From contig NZ_CP084622.1 in NCBI RefSeq assembly GCF_020422885.1, positions 3,429,001 through 3,493,000 on the forward strand: a stretch of DNA of 64,000 bases. Reading direction: 5' to 3'. How positions within the stretch are numbered: position 1 is the first letter of the stretch; each line of letters opens with the position of its first letter. The position numbers and the translations under genes are program-made. Under the pieces are notes generated by a model. The model was not told the DNA's origin, searched no databases, and saw nothing but the letters and a program-made list of their open reading frames with translations. The stretch comes from Mesobacillus sp. S13 (lineage in GTDB: Bacteria > Bacillota > Bacilli > Bacillales > Cytobacillaceae). Shown here piece by piece: positions 1 to 9,445 of the stretch.

Positions 1-284
1 AGGTCACCAGGCCTCTCTATGGCCGGTCCTGAAGTCGTCCTAAGGTTGACGCCCATTTCATTGGCGATGATGGCTGCCAGTGTCGTCTTGCCCAGACCAG
101 GAGGTCCGTAGAGCAACACATGATCCAACGTTTCCCGCCTCATTTTGGCGGCTTCAATGAATACCTCAAGATTTGCTTTCACTTTATCCTGGCCAATATA
201 TTGCCTGAGTGTCTGCGGACGCAGGCTCTGCTCAAATGAAACATCCTGGTCGCCCGCTTCACTGGAGATGATTCGTTCTTCCAT
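1..284 (-). CDS. ruvB: RuvB, Holliday junction DNA helicase (N-terminal part)
   Basis: ATP-driven motor that, with RuvA, drives branch migration of Holliday junctions. Only the first ~94 codons are present; the gene runs off the left edge. The translation begins [13 protein letters not shown] and contains the Walker A motif GPPGLGKTT followed by a conserved [26 protein letters not shown] segment typical of RuvB. The ATG at 284 follows a weak purine-rich site (GAAGGGTGAG). It lies 66 bp downstream of ruvA in the same direction, the usual ruvAB operon. Confidence 0.96.
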   Translation of the reverse strand, partial: MEERIISSEAGDQDVSFEQSLRPQTLRQYIGQDKVKANLEVFIEAAKMRRETLDHVLLYGPPGLGKTTLAAIIANEMGVNLRTTSGPAIERPGD

Positions 285-350
285 CAGTTTCTCACCCTTC
301 TAATAAGCTGATTGACCGACTTAATCGTATCAGTCTATTTTAACTCAGCA

Positions 351-959
351 TTATCGTAATAGCTTCTGTAATGCTTTCTTGATATATTGATCCGTCGTCA
401 ATGTTTCCTTCTTTAACTCAGGAGTGATTTTGCGTATTTCCTTTTCAGAGTAACCAAGTGCCTTGAGTGCCAACACCGCCTCATCAAATTCGGTAGACTG
501 GCTTATGGTTGCTGCTACCTCGTCCGCATTGAACAGATTAGGGAAATAGTCTGGAACAAGGTCATGCAGTTTTCCCTTCAAATCAAGGATCATTTGCCTG
601 GCAGTCTTCTTGCCTACACCAGGGAATTTGACCAGGAACGTTTCGTCTTCATTTTCGATTGCCTGAACCACTTGACCGGGTTCTCCTGACGCCAGGATGG
701 CCAAGGCCCCTTTCGGACCGATTCCCGAAACATTCAGCAGCCTTGTGAAAAGTGCCTTTTCTTCTCGATTCTTAAATCCATAAAGAGCGATGAGATCTTC
801 ACGGACATAATGATATGTATAAATACAAATCTCTTTCCCTGCTTCTTTTGTAAAGACAAATGGGTTTGGTGTCATAATCTGGTATCCAATCCCGCTGTTT
901 TCAATCACTATATATTCAGGACCGACGAAATCGACGGTACCTTTTATGAATTCATACAA
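351..959 (-). CDS. ruvA: RuvA, Holliday junction-binding subunit
   Basis: RuvA tetramers bind four-way junctions and load RuvB. The 202-residue length is standard. An N-terminal OB fold (about 1-62, [13 protein letters not shown]) is followed by helix-hairpin-helix motifs ([16 protein letters not shown] and [16 protein letters not shown]) and a C-terminal RuvB-binding domain ([16 protein letters not shown]). The start codon is TTG at 959, preceded by GAGGGGCGAGAG at good spacing and matching the usual family N-terminus. It is first of the ruvAB pair. Confidence 0.97.
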   Translation of the reverse strand: MYEFIKGTVDFVGPEYIVIENSGIGYQIMTPNPFVFTKEAGKEICIYTYHYVREDLIALYGFKNREEKALFTRLLNVSGIGPKGALAILASGEPGQVVQAIENEDETFLVKFPGVGKKTARQMILDLKGKLHDLVPDYFPNLFNADEVAATISQSTEFDEAVLALKALGYSEKEIRKITPELKKETLTTDQYIKKALQKLLR

Positions 960-1090
960 TACTCTCGCCCCTCTGCTTTGCTGTAACTCATTTTAACATA
1001 CTCCTTTTATAGGTATGAATAAAAATATGCGAAAAGGCGAACGTATGTACATTTTTTTTAGAAAGCTGACCTTTCTGAAAACCTCTAGAA

Positions 1091-1120
1091 ACACAAATAA
1101 GAGCCAGTCAGCCCGGCTCT
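1091..1120 (-). terminator. Candidate terminator after bofC
   Basis: On the minus strand AGAGCC and GGCTCT arms flank a 9-nt loop, overlapping the last codons of bofC, followed by a T-rich stretch TATTTGTGTTT. The short stem and imperfect U-tract make it a moderate call. Confidence 0.45.
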
Positions 1121-1665
1121 TCACTGTTTTCAATCACTGTATAGGGTTTAAAAGTCTCCAATACCTCTTCATAACACTGCTTATTGCGGATTGGTATACC
1201 CTTTTTCAATTGATCTCGTTTTATACTTTCAAGTCTGCCAAGGTCAATCTGAAAGAAAGATTGAATAATATTCGAACCTTCAGGTCTCCCATTAAAGATT
1301 GTAAGGACCCCTTCATCCGATAAACCGAAATAACCATTTGCCTTCAATAGCGGCGAAATATCATCATATTCCTGCCTGAACACCGCCTTATTGGCTTCCA
1401 TGTCGACTAGCTGCCATTCGTCATATTTGGCCCAGAAGTCCTCCATGGACCAAATGGTTTCCACAATCCGTTCCTCACTCATTTCACCATCCAGATAGAC
1501 TCTTTGCAAAATGATGGTGACTTTTAGAGGTTCGCTTTCCTCGACTGATTCTTCAGGCTTCTCAGCAAAAACCGGCTCTGTCTGAAGTACTAAACTGTAT
1601 CCCGATAGACTGATTAGGAGAATAACAGCTGAGCTTAATACTTTTAATAATTTGATTGAAGCCAT
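1108..1665 (-). CDS. bofC: BofC, sigma-K checkpoint protein
   Basis: Forespore-made secreted protein that, in B. subtilis, delays SpoIVB signalling and so pro-sigma-K processing. The 185-aa product has a signal peptide (hydrophobic about 8-28, ending near VFA-EK) and the conserved LQRVYLDGEMSEE segment, followed by the alpha/beta BofC domain (GLSDEGVLTIFNG, SFFQIDLGRLES). The ATG at 1665 follows AGAGGTGG. It sits upstream of ruvAB, as in B. subtilis. Its pathway partners spoIVFA and spoIVFB are at 17.8-19.4 kb. Confidence 0.93.
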   Translation of the reverse strand: MASIKLLKVLSSAVILLISLSGYSLVLQTEPVFAEKPEESVEESEPLKVTIILQRVYLDGEMSEERIVETIWSMEDFWAKYDEWQLVDMEANKAVFRQEYDDISPLLKANGYFGLSDEGVLTIFNGRPEGSNIIQSFFQIDLGRLESIKRDQLKKGIPIRNKQCYEEVLETFKPYTVIENSEEPG

Positions 1666-1760
1666 TGCTGTCCACCTCTCTTATTTGCTAAAATTTGTTC
1701 TTTTTCACTAATAGTGTAGCCAAAATAAACTTATTTATCCTTTAAATAAATACATGAAAA

Positions 1761-1789
1761 TAGAAGGCAAGAGGTTACTCTGCCTTCTA
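1761..1789 (-). terminator. Terminator downstream of the coxA-like gene
   Basis: TAGAAGGCA and TGCCTTCTA form a 9-bp stem with an 11-nt loop; on the minus strand it is followed by TTTTC, so it ends the coxA-side transcript before bofC. Confidence 0.7.
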
Positions 1790-1795
1790 TTTTGA

Positions 1796-2503
1796 TTAAG
1801 GATTGAAGTTGATGCTTTCCCTTGGATTTCCATTTCGCCGGTCATAGTCTATATTCCTTGATCTGCTGAAGGTACCTTCATCCTCAATGACACGGAGCAC
1901 CCTGCCTTCCGTATATGGAAGGACAGCCTTTTTGATTTTCTTGTCTGTCTGTTTTTTCTGTGACTTGTCCTTATAGCTGACTGTTATTTCTACTTCCCTG
2001 CCGAATAAAACAGATCTTACCTTGTCGACATTCTCGACCGATTCAGCTGCAATCCCGACTTTCCGGGCCATTTCGTTATCTTGTTCGTTGTTCGAATAGA
2101 TCCTTGCCTTGCCGCTGCCTCTATGCTCGCTCAAATGTCCATGGTAATTCAAATCGCCGCGGCTGTATTTATTATCCCTCTGAAAAAAGTTATGGTCATG
2201 ATCTGAACGCGGGATAGTTGGATTTGGAGGGTTGCCGTTTTCATCTCTGGACTGCAGCATCGCCCGTTTCCGATTCTCTCCGGCTAGACCCTCCTTACCA
2301 AAATTGTGGTCAAAAATTTCCGTGATTCCACCTTCCCGGTCATCCATCACGTCTATTTCATTTCCTTTTTCATTCGAGTAATAGCCAAGTGGCTGCCCAC
2401 GGTCGGCATTCCTGTCCTGGATAGCGGCATCATTATTTTCATTACAAGCCGCCAGCCCGATCGTAAGAAGGGAAGCTATAGGTAAGAACAACATCCTGTT
2501 CAA
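1796..2503 (-). CDS. coxA: CoxA/YhcN-YlaJ family spore lipoprotein
   Basis: Predicted lipoprotein of the spore cortex/coat region. A signal peptide (MLFLPIASLLTIG) ends in the lipobox LAAC, and the C-terminal half (IAAESVENVDKVRSVLFGREVEITVSYKD) has the YhcN/YlaJ pattern. Synteny next to safA points to CoxA (YrbB). The middle is highly charged and rich in Asn, Asp, Arg and Gly. The start is uncertain: the open frame opens with TTG at 2503, with an in-frame ATG at 2494 just before the signal peptide. The ribosome-binding G-run lies inside a terminator stem (2505-2570). The function is inferred from the family. Confidence 0.8.
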   Translation of the reverse strand: MNRMLFLPIASLLTIGLAACNENNDAAIQDRNADRGQPLGYYSNEKGNEIDVMDDREGGITEIFDHNFGKEGLAGENRKRAMLQSRDENGNPPNPTIPRSDHDHNFFQRDNKYSRGDLNYHGHLSEHRGSGKARIYSNNEQDNEMARKVGIAAESVENVDKVRSVLFGREVEITVSYKDKSQKKQTDKKIKKAVLPYTEGRVLRVIEDEGTFSRSRNIDYDRRNGNPRESINFNP

Positions 2504-2504
2504 T

Positions 2505-2570
2505 CAAAAAACCCCCATCCTAGCTATAATGAGCACTTTACATGCTCATTATTAGAGTGCGGATGGGGAC
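2505..2570 (-). terminator. Nested double hairpin terminator before coxA
   Basis: Outer arms CCCCATCC (2513-2520) and GGATGGGG (2561-2568) enclose an inner 9-bp hairpin TAATGAGCA (2527-2535) / TGCTCATTA (2543-2551). On the minus strand the outer stem is followed by TTTTTT. It can end the safA-kinase transcript, and its 3-prime arm overlaps the G-rich sequence just upstream of coxA. Confidence 0.75.
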
Positions 2571-2606
2571 AGATTTTCATTCTGACAGATACGTCCAAAA
2601 TCTAAC

Positions 2607-3587
2607 CTAAAAACCAAGTCTTGCTTTCACATCCTCCTGGAATTGTGTCCTTTGCTGAAACTGGCTGACAGTCATTTCCACGATTGGTGCCAGGCTATAC
2701 GGATTTAAATGATTTCGATCTCTCACTAAGCGGTTCCACTCCCTTAAAATATCAGCAGGGTACAGAAGCCCGAAGAGGAAAGCCTCAGAATCCAGCCATT
2801 TGTTCAAATGTTTTATTTTTACCAGTGATTCAAACTGCCAATCCAAAAAAGGCAGAATCCGATTGGCATACTGCAGCATATCATATGCTCTTGACCCAGA
2901 GCTGATTAAATCAAAATCAATGATCATCAGCTTTCCTGCCTTTGAGCGCAAAAAATTGTGATGGGCCACATCCCCGTGGAGGATGGCAGGAGACTCTGTC
3001 TCAAGCTCTTTTTTCAAGTCCGCAAAATTCCTCAGGGATAAATCCGCCCATTCCAGCAGTTTTTCGGTAATGCCCTTATTTATATAGCCACTAACGATTG
3101 GAAGGTTTTTCGTGAATTCAGTCTTTCGATGCAACCACTTTCTCGCTAAATCCGTTTTCGGAAGCATTCCTGCATAAGAGGGGTGGAGAACCGTGGTATA
3201 GTCATGGAATCTATTCAGCAATTCAACTCCTTCAGCCCTGTCTGATGGCATTCCATAATTGAAAGGCTTCTCATGATGCTCAATAAATTCTATACATCCA
3301 TAGAATGATCCTTCAAAATGAAGAGGATCTTTATCTTGATTATAAAACCGGTAAGATTGATCAAAACCAGATTTTCTTAAAGATGAAGCGAATGCTTCTT
3401 GAATCTTTAATTTTCGAATGTCTTTATACCCTTTTAAAATAAACCGCTGCTTACTTGTTTCAACGAGATAAACATTCCCGCGCAATTGGGTCATTTCTTT
3501 GATTTCATCTTCAATTTTCCTGGTTAAATAAGAGAAGAGACGATTGAAAAAGTAATCGTCTCCCCCTCGGTTGATGTTAATATTCAT
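2607..3587 (-). CDS. CotS/YutH-like kinase-fold protein (APH family)
   Basis: Phosphotransferase-fold protein of the aminoglycoside phosphotransferase/CotS type, a family often tied to spore coats. The kinase motifs are intact: catalytic loop ILHGDVAHHN and metal-binding IIDFDL. The substrate is unknown. Of several in-frame ATGs, 3587 (MNININRGGDDYF) is chosen: it follows GAAGAGAG at usable spacing and overlaps the safA end by 11 bp, suggesting translational coupling. The ATG at 3599 has a poorer site. It lies between safA and coxA, so a spore-surface role is a reasonable inference. Compare ysxE, whose kinase motifs are broken. Confidence 0.8.
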   Translation of the reverse strand: MNININRGGDDYFFNRLFSYLTRKIEDEIKEMTQLRGNVYLVETSKQRFILKGYKDIRKLKIQEAFASSLRKSGFDQSYRFYNQDKDPLHFEGSFYGCIEFIEHHEKPFNYGMPSDRAEGVELLNRFHDYTTVLHPSYAGMLPKTDLARKWLHRKTEFTKNLPIVSGYINKGITEKLLEWADLSLRNFADLKKELETESPAILHGDVAHHNFLRSKAGKLMIIDFDLISSGSRAYDMLQYANRILPFLDWQFESLVKIKHLNKWLDSEAFLFGLLYPADILREWNRLVRDRNHLNPYSLAPIVEMTVSQFQQRTQFQEDVKARLGF

Positions 3588-5556
3588 TGCTCTCTTCATC
3601 TTCGAACCGAGGCATCGGCATACCATAACCTCCGCCCATTGGACCTGCTCCGTAAGGATTCATGAACCCTTGCGGACCCATGCCCATCTGATACCCCTGG
3701 TGCGGATGCAGCTGCATGCCTGGAGCTCCCGGATAGCCTTGATGCATCATGTGGTGAGGGTGGTGCATTCCTGCTCCCATCATACCGTAAGGAGCACCGC
3801 CTCCGCAGCCACAATCTGTTCCTGCGCCCTGGACTGCCTGCTTAGGCATCATTGGAGGCTGCATCATACCACCGACTTGTGGCATTTTGTTATCCATCAT
3901 GCCTCCTACCTGCGGGTATTGATTATCCATCATACCCCCTACCTGCGGGTATTGATTATCCATCATACCTCCGACTTGCGGCATCTGGTTTTCCATCATG
4001 CCTCCGACTTGCGGCATCATCGGCATTTGTCCTTGCATCATTCCGCCCACCTGTGGCATTTGATGCGGCATCTGATTTCCCATCATTCCGCCTACTTGCG
4101 GCATCATTGGCATCTGACCTTGCATCATTCCTCCCACCTGTGGCATTTGATGCGGCATCTGATTCTCCATCATTCCGCCTACTTGTGGCATCATTGGCAT
4201 CTGCCCCTGCATCATTCCTCCCACCTGTGGCATTTGATACGGCATCTGATTTTCCATCATTCCGCCTACTTGTGGCATCATTGGCATCTGGTTATCCATT
4301 ATTCCGCCTACCTGCGGCATCTGAGGCATTGGCATTTCCGAAGATTCGTCATCCATCATACCTCCCACCTGTGGCATTTGCTGATTATCCATCATACCTC
4401 CCACCTGTGGCATTTGATTATCCATCATTCCGCCAACTTGTGGTTGCATTGGCATCTGATCCTCCATCGCACCTGCTACCTGAGGCATGTATGGCATCTG
4501 TTGCGGATATCCCTGCTCATACGGCGGGCAGTAGCCTGGTCCAGGCATTACCGGCGAAATTGGCATACCATGGAAGACAGGACCTGTCATTTGTGGAGAA
4601 ACTTGATGAGGCATATTTTCCATAGCCGGGCTCAACGGCATTTGCATGTTCGCAAAGGATGATGATTCGATATCTTCTGCAGGCAAAGCCATGTTCGGCA
4701 TCATCCCTGGATATTGTGAAGCTCCCTGTACCTGTGGATAAGGCATTTGCTGGGCTCCTGGATAGCCATATGCTGGGCCTGACATGGAAGGCGCCCCTGG
4801 ATAACTGTTATAAGGGTAAGGGATCATTGGCTGCTGGTAACCTCCTTGAATGAATGGCATCATGGATGGTGATTCATCCATAAAATCATTCTTTTCAATT
4901 TTAATTTCTGGTTTAATTTCATGTTTCACATTTGGTTTCATCTCAGTTTTCGGCAGCTGCGGTTTTACCTCTGGTTTCATTTCTGGCTTTACCTGCTGCT
5001 TTACAGGAGCTTTGACTTCTGGCTTTACCTCTGGTTTGACTTCAGGGAAAATATTATCTGGTTTAGGCGGCAGCTTGGGTTGTGCTTTTGGTTGCGCTTT
5101 TGGCTGGGGTTTTGGCTGCGGCGGCATCTGCATATTAGCCATATTCATCATATAGTAATTGTTGATGTCAATCTCAGGTTTAATCTGTACTGGCATCTTC
5201 GGTTTATATGGTTTAACTGGCTCTTCCTTTGGAACAGGTTTAGGCATTTCCTTTTTCGGCTGTTCCTTAATTGGAGCTTCTTTCTTCACTTCTGGCATTG
5301 GCATTGGTTTCTCTTTGGCAATCGGCATTTCCTTTTTGCCACCCATATTGATTTTTGCTTGAGGCGTTCCACCTGCGATTGGAGCTTCTTTTTTTACTGT
5401 TCCTCCAGCAGTTGGAACTTTTATTTTCATACCGGGCATAATCATATCAGGGTTGCTGAGCTGCGCATTCATCTTTTTCAGCTCTTCAAAGTTCACGCCG
5501 TACTTCTTGGCGATCTTCCAAAGAGTATCCCCTTTCTGTACGATATGGATTTTCAC
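3577..5556 (-). CDS. safA: SafA, LysM coat-assembly protein with expanded repeat region
   Basis: SafA organises the inner spore coat and is recruited to the cortex-coat boundary by SpoVID in B. subtilis. Residues 2-47 are a LysM domain (HIVQKGDTLWKIAKKYG). A Lys/Pro/Glu-rich linker follows to about 210. Then comes a Met/Pro/Gln-rich tail with 16 copies of PQVGGMM or close variants (about residues 358-568), a CGCGGG patch and a His/Gly/Met-rich end. At 659 aa it is far longer than the 387-aa B. subtilis protein, because of the repeats. The start is GTG at 5556, with AGGAGG upstream. Identity rests on LysM plus synteny with nadA. Confidence 0.92.
   Translation of the reverse strand: MKIHIVQKGDTLWKIAKKYGVNFEELKKMNAQLSNPDMIMPGMKIKVPTAGGTVKKEAPIAGGTPQAKINMGGKKEMPIAKEKPMPMPEVKKEAPIKEQPKKEMPKPVPKEEPVKPYKPKMPVQIKPEIDINNYYMMNMANMQMPPQPKPQPKAQPKAQPKLPPKPDNIFPEVKPEVKPEVKAPVKQQVKPEMKPEVKPQLPKTEMKPNVKHEIKPEIKIEKNDFMDESPSMMPFIQGGYQQPMIPYPYNSYPGAPSMSGPAYGYPGAQQMPYPQVQGASQYPGMMPNMALPAEDIESSSFANMQMPLSPAMENMPHQVSPQMTGPVFHGMPISPVMPGPGYCPPYEQGYPQQMPYMPQVAGAMEDQMPMQPQVGGMMDNQMPQVGGMMDNQQMPQVGGMMDDESSEMPMPQMPQVGGIMDNQMPMMPQVGGMMENQMPYQMPQVGGMMQGQMPMMPQVGGMMENQMPHQMPQVGGMMQGQMPMMPQVGGMMGNQMPHQMPQVGGMMQGQMPMMPQVGGMMENQMPQVGGMMDNQYPQVGGMMDNQYPQVGGMMDNKMPQVGGMMQPPMMPKQAVQGAGTDCGCGGGAPYGMMGAGMHHPHHMMHQGYPGAPGMQLHPHQGYQMGMGPQGFMNPYGAGPMGGGYGMPMPRFEDEESNEY
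3855..4484 (-). repeat. In-gene tandem repeats of safA (PQVGGMM)
   Basis: Sixteen PQV(G/A)G(M/I/A)M motifs spaced mostly 9-15 residues apart. In the middle a 29-residue dimer (a 15-residue unit with ENQMPHQM-type tail plus a 14-residue unit with QGQMPMM tail) is repeated three times nearly unchanged, which points to recent duplication in frame. Confidence 0.9.
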
Positions 5557-5691
5557 TCTGATTCCCTCCTATGGCATAAGTCCATATATTCTATGTTGGT
5601 GTGGGCAAATTGCTAACAATCTTCAAAAAAACTTATGCTTCTATGTAAATAATTATGTTTTTCAGGGGGAGATTAAGCTTTTCCCATAAAA

Positions 5692-5720
5692 AAAATCCTC
5701 CCCAAACCTGGGAAGGATTT
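5692..5720 (-). terminator. Terminator of nadBCA
   Basis: On the minus strand AAATCCTTCCCA and TGGGGAGGATTT pair around a short loop and run into TTTTTTTT. It follows the nadA stop at 5725. Confidence 0.8.
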
Positions 5721-5724
5721 ATGA

Positions 5725-6831
5725 TTATGATTGTTCAAGCATACGGTTCAGCGCAAGCTTTGCGTTATAGGAAGTATCTTCATCCACTTTTATCAGATTG
5801 ATTTCCTGCCCCTGGTAAACACTATCCAGACTCCAGGCAAGATGCTGCAGGTCAATCCTGTTCATTGTCAGGCATGGGCACATATGAGGGTTCAACGAAA
5901 TGATCTTCTTATCAGGATGCTGTGAAATCAGGCGGTTTACCAAATTCATTTCTGTCCCTACCGCCCAGGATGAACCGGCAGGAGAAGCTTCGATGTTTTC
6001 AATAATATAATTTGTAGAACCAGCCATATCAGAAAGACCAACAACCTCACGCGTGCATTCAGGATGGACAATGATTTTCATGTCCGGGTAGGTGATGCGG
6101 ACTTGGGCGATATTTTCCACTGTGAAATTCTCGTGAACGGAGCAATGTCCTTTCCAAAGGATTACCTTCACATTTTCAAGCGGGCCATCATACTCAAGAA
6201 TGTTGTCAATCGGATTATAAACGGCCATTTCGTCCAGGCCGATTCCAATGTTAAAAGCTGTATTCCTTCCTAAATGCTGGTCTGGAAGGAAGAGCAGACG
6301 TTCTTTTTTTGAAAAAGCCCAGCGTACCATTTTTTCTGCGTTGGAGGACGTTACGGTCGCACCGCCATTTTCTCCGACAAAGGATTTAATGGCTGCTGTC
6401 GAGTTCACGTATGTCAACGGCAAAATGGTGTCGCCGAACAAGACCTGAAGGTACTCCCATGCCCTTTCGGTTTGATATATATCTGCCATATCCGCCATCG
6501 AACAGCCAGCTCTCATATCTGGCAGATAGACCTTCTGTTTTTCAGTTGTTAGAATATCTGCGGTCTCCGCCATGAAGTGGACTCCGCAGAAAACAATATG
6601 CTCGGCTTCCCTGTTATCCGCAGAAAGCTGGGCAAGCTTCAAAGAATCACCTGTCGCATCGGCAAATTGGATGACTTCATCTTTTTGATAATGATGACCG
6701 GGTATGAACAGTTTCTTACCCATTTTTGCCTTGATGTCCCTGATCATGCTCTCGAGCTCATTGTTGGACATATTCCTGTATTTCTCTGGAAGCATCTTCG
6801 ATTTAGCTTCGAGCGTCTCCAATATATTCAT
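5725..6831 (-). CDS. nadA: NadA, quinolinate synthase
   Basis: Condenses iminoaspartate with dihydroxyacetone phosphate to quinolinate, using a [4Fe-4S] cluster, in the cytosol. The 368-aa product has the Cys-bearing motifs [30 protein letters not shown] and NPHMCPC, from which the three cluster ligands come in this family. The ATG at 6831 follows AAAGGAGAT. It is the last gene of nadBCA and overlaps nadC by 29 bp. Cluster assembly probably depends on the divergent nifS. Confidence 0.97.
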   Translation of the reverse strand: MNILETLEAKSKMLPEKYRNMSNNELESMIRDIKAKMGKKLFIPGHHYQKDEVIQFADATGDSLKLAQLSADNREAEHIVFCGVHFMAETADILTTEKQKVYLPDMRAGCSMADMADIYQTERAWEYLQVLFGDTILPLTYVNSTAAIKSFVGENGGATVTSSNAEKMVRWAFSKKERLLFLPDQHLGRNTAFNIGIGLDEMAVYNPIDNILEYDGPLENVKVILWKGHCSVHENFTVENIAQVRITYPDMKIIVHPECTREVVGLSDMAGSTNYIIENIEASPAGSSWAVGTEMNLVNRLISQHPDKKIISLNPHMCPCLTMNRIDLQHLAWSLDSVYQGQEINLIKVDEDTSYNAKLALNRMLEQS

Positions 6832-7684
6832 ACTCTACATCTCCTTTCGTATCTGCCATCACTTTTGCGCTAATATCCAAAGATTTTACGGAATGGGTAA
6901 GGAACCCAAGCGAAATATAGTCCACACCGCAATCACTGTAGCTTTGGAGGTTATCGAGGGTGATGCCCCCAGATGCCTCTGTCAAAATTCCTGCTGGCAC
7001 ATTATGGATCCAATCCTTGATCTGGTCAGGGTGTCTATTATCGAACATGATGCAGTCAACATTTGCTTCAATCGCTTCAAGAAGCTGGTCCTTCGTTTCA
7101 ATCTCGACCTCTACCTTCACCATATGCCCAAGGTTCGATCTCACGGCATTTACTGCATGGCTGATCGAGCCTGCAAAAGAGATGTGATTATCCTTGATCA
7201 TCACGGCATCATACAACCCATATCGATGATTGAAGCCGCCTCCGCAGCGTACTGCATACTTTTCAAGCATCCTGAGGCCCGGAGTCGTTTTACGTGTGTC
7301 ACAGATTCTTGTTTTCGTGCTGTTCAGCACGGAGACAGCTTCATTGGTTTTCGTCGCGATCCCGCTCATCCGCTGTACAAGATTTAAGACGACCCTCTCC
7401 GCTTTAAGCAGGTCTGAAACCCTGCCGGTGATTAAGGCTAGTTCCTGGCCCTTGGAGACTTTCTCGCCATCTTTTACATTCAGGATGATTTGACTGTTTT
7501 CATCCAGCAGCTTGAATCCTGTTTGGATGATTTGTTCCCCGCAGAAAATACCGTCATCCTTAGCGATCAACACCATGCTTCCTTTGTTTTCTTTTCCGAA
7601 AATCAGTTCACTGGTGACATCGCGTTCACCTATATCTTCAATAAAAAATTGTTCAAGTAGCAAGCGCAGTTTGATTGTATTCAT
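6803..7684 (-). CDS. nadC: NadC, quinolinate phosphoribosyltransferase
   Basis: Converts quinolinate and PRPP to nicotinate mononucleotide with release of CO2. Family signatures are [28 protein letters not shown] active-site segment (Arg, Lys and His contacts), MIKDNHI, and the phosphate-binding end [10 protein letters not shown]. The ATG at 7684 is preferred over 7693 because AAAGGATGG then sits about 9 nt upstream; the product is 293 aa. It overlaps the nadB end by 32 bp, so the three genes are probably translated as a coupled operon. Confidence 0.95.
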   Translation of the reverse strand: MNTIKLRLLLEQFFIEDIGERDVTSELIFGKENKGSMVLIAKDDGIFCGEQIIQTGFKLLDENSQIILNVKDGEKVSKGQELALITGRVSDLLKAERVVLNLVQRMSGIATKTNEAVSVLNSTKTRICDTRKTTPGLRMLEKYAVRCGGGFNHRYGLYDAVMIKDNHISFAGSISHAVNAVRSNLGHMVKVEVEIETKDQLLEAIEANVDCIMFDNRHPDQIKDWIHNVPAGILTEASGGITLDNLQSYSDCGVDYISLGFLTHSVKSLDISAKVMADTKGDVEYEYIGDARS

Positions 7685-9263
7685 GCTTACCATCCTTTAC
7701 TTTTTTTCGTTGATGGATGATTTGTTTTTTCATCCAATTGGCGTTATCCTCAAGCGGGAAATCTTCTCGGTAGTGCCCGCCTCTGCTTTCTGTCCTTTCC
7801 AAAGCCGACTTTGTGATCAAAGTAGCGGTGATGTACATGAACAGCCTGTTTAATTCTGATGGCTGCATGTGGTCCAACCCAGCCTCTAGCCATTCTTCCA
7901 TGTTGAACTGGGCAAGCCACTCACCCTGTTTCATCAGCCATTCTTTTGATCTTACAATACCTGCTCTGTCCATCATTGTTTGTTTCAGCATGGCGATGTC
8001 AGGAAGTTCACCGCAGGATAATCGGTGATTACGCTTATCTGTAAAACTTTTACCGGAATGGTTATAGACCTTCCATTCTTGCTCTTTTGCTGCAGGATGG
8101 CTGTTGATCCACTCCGCAAGGTTTCCGCCAACAAACATACCTTCTAATAAGGAATTGCTCGCCAGTCTATTTGCACCGTGAATACCTGTACATGCCGCTT
8201 CTCCAATTGCATACAATCCTGGTATACTGGTCCTGCCCTGCAAGTCCGTCTTGATTCCGCCCATGATAAAATGGCTCCCAGGGACGACGGGTATCAGTCC
8301 TTTTTCAATATCAATCCCATGCTCTGCACACAGGCTGCTGATCGTCGGAAACCTGATGCCGAAATCCCGGAGGTTGGTAATATCTAAAAAGATTTGAATT
8401 CCTCTTCGCAAATAATCATAAATTGTCTGGGATACAATATGCCGTGGTGCCAGGTCCTTCAGCGGATGTACTCCATCCATGATCCGCTTTCCCTCTGCAG
8501 TCACAAGCACGGCTCCTTCGCCTCGTACGGCTTCTGAAATAAGCCCTTTCGTCTTTCCATCTACATAAAGAAGCGTAGGGTGAAATTGGATGAACTCCAT
8601 ATCGGCCAGCTCTGCACCTGCTCTATAGGCCAGCGCCATTCCATCCCCGGTTGCCGTCTCGGCATTCGAAGTGAGGCTGAAAATCTGACCGCACCCCCCT
8701 GTAGCAAGGACAATATGGTGCGCCAAATATTCTGCATTCCTACCATCCGCCAGCTTCGCCTTCACTCCGATACATCGCGTTTCCTCACTGTTTAAAATCA
8801 GTTCATAAACAAATGTGGATTGTTCTATTGAAACACTGGCATCCAAATCTGACCTCAAAAAGTCGACCATATGCTTACCAGTCGCATCCCCGCCGCTGTG
8901 GACAATCCTCTTTTCACTATGTGCGCCTTCCATTCCCAGAAGCAATTTCCCATTTCCATCCTCATCAAAGCGACAGCCTGATAGCCATAAGCCTTTTATC
9001 AATTCCGGCGCTTTTTTGGTCATTTCAAATACAGCTGCTGCGTTATTATGGTGAGCTCCGGCCTCTAATGTGTCGAGATAATGGAAGTACGGGTCATCAC
9101 TCGGAGAAACCGCCGCCGCAACTCCTCCCTGTGCGAGATAAGAATTGCCCGCTGTCATTTCATCCTTTGTGAGAATTATCACATTTAATTCCTTTGATAA
9201 TTTATTGGCCAATTGCAATGCGGCAATGCCGCTGCCAACAATGATGACATCTGATTGATTCAT
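7653..9263 (-). CDS. nadB: NadB, L-aspartate oxidase
   Basis: FAD enzyme that oxidises L-aspartate to iminoaspartate, the first step of de novo NAD synthesis. The FAD-binding start VGSGIAALQLANKLS, the substrate-domain signatures (LAQGGVAAA, HSGGDATGKHMVDFL, EFIQFHPTLLY) and the C-terminal helical domain are all present over 536 aa. The ATG at 9263 has AGGAGG ten bases upstream. First gene of nadBCA, with the divergent nifS-nadR on the other side of a 591-bp region. Confidence 0.97.
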   Translation of the reverse strand: MNQSDVIIVGSGIAALQLANKLSKELNVIILTKDEMTAGNSYLAQGGVAAAVSPSDDPYFHYLDTLEAGAHHNNAAAVFEMTKKAPELIKGLWLSGCRFDEDGNGKLLLGMEGAHSEKRIVHSGGDATGKHMVDFLRSDLDASVSIEQSTFVYELILNSEETRCIGVKAKLADGRNAEYLAHHIVLATGGCGQIFSLTSNAETATGDGMALAYRAGAELADMEFIQFHPTLLYVDGKTKGLISEAVRGEGAVLVTAEGKRIMDGVHPLKDLAPRHIVSQTIYDYLRRGIQIFLDITNLRDFGIRFPTISSLCAEHGIDIEKGLIPVVPGSHFIMGGIKTDLQGRTSIPGLYAIGEAACTGIHGANRLASNSLLEGMFVGGNLAEWINSHPAAKEQEWKVYNHSGKSFTDKRNHRLSCGELPDIAMLKQTMMDRAGIVRSKEWLMKQGEWLAQFNMEEWLEAGLDHMQPSELNRLFMYITATLITKSALERTESRGGHYREDFPLEDNANWMKKQIIHQRKKVKDGKHEYNQTALAT

Positions 9264-9288
9264 ATTTTGATAGCCTCCTGGATTAACA

Positions 9289-9332
9289 GGTGTCTTGACA
9301 TATATATTTACACAGTTTTACACTGTTGACAA
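9289..9332 (-). promoter_or_regulatory. nadB promoter with two palindromes (candidate NadR operator)
   Basis: On the minus strand -35 TTGTCA (9327-9332) and -10 TAAATA (9305-9310) are 16 bp apart. Between them ACAGT (9312-9316) and ACTGT (9322-9326) form a perfect dyad. A second dyad, TGTCTTGACA (9291-9300), covers the expected start point. NadR/NiaR (YrxA), encoded nearby, represses nadB in B. subtilis. Assignment of these sites to it is inference. Confidence 0.6.
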
Positions 9333-9445
9333 GAACTTTTATTTTTTATAGTTATTGTGCGATTTTTATCCAGTGTTTGTATTGGATTTGCTTTGACAGT
9401 GGTTCAATTGACAGCCTGGTTTTTGAATCCATTTTCGAATGTTAT

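Noticed and set aside
3571..4662. A 363-codon open frame rich in His, Leu and Ser on the plus strand
   Set aside because: It is the antisense of the safA repeats; the composition (endless HH, WH, HL) is what the complement of Met/Pro/Gln codons gives, with no ribosome-binding site or family match.
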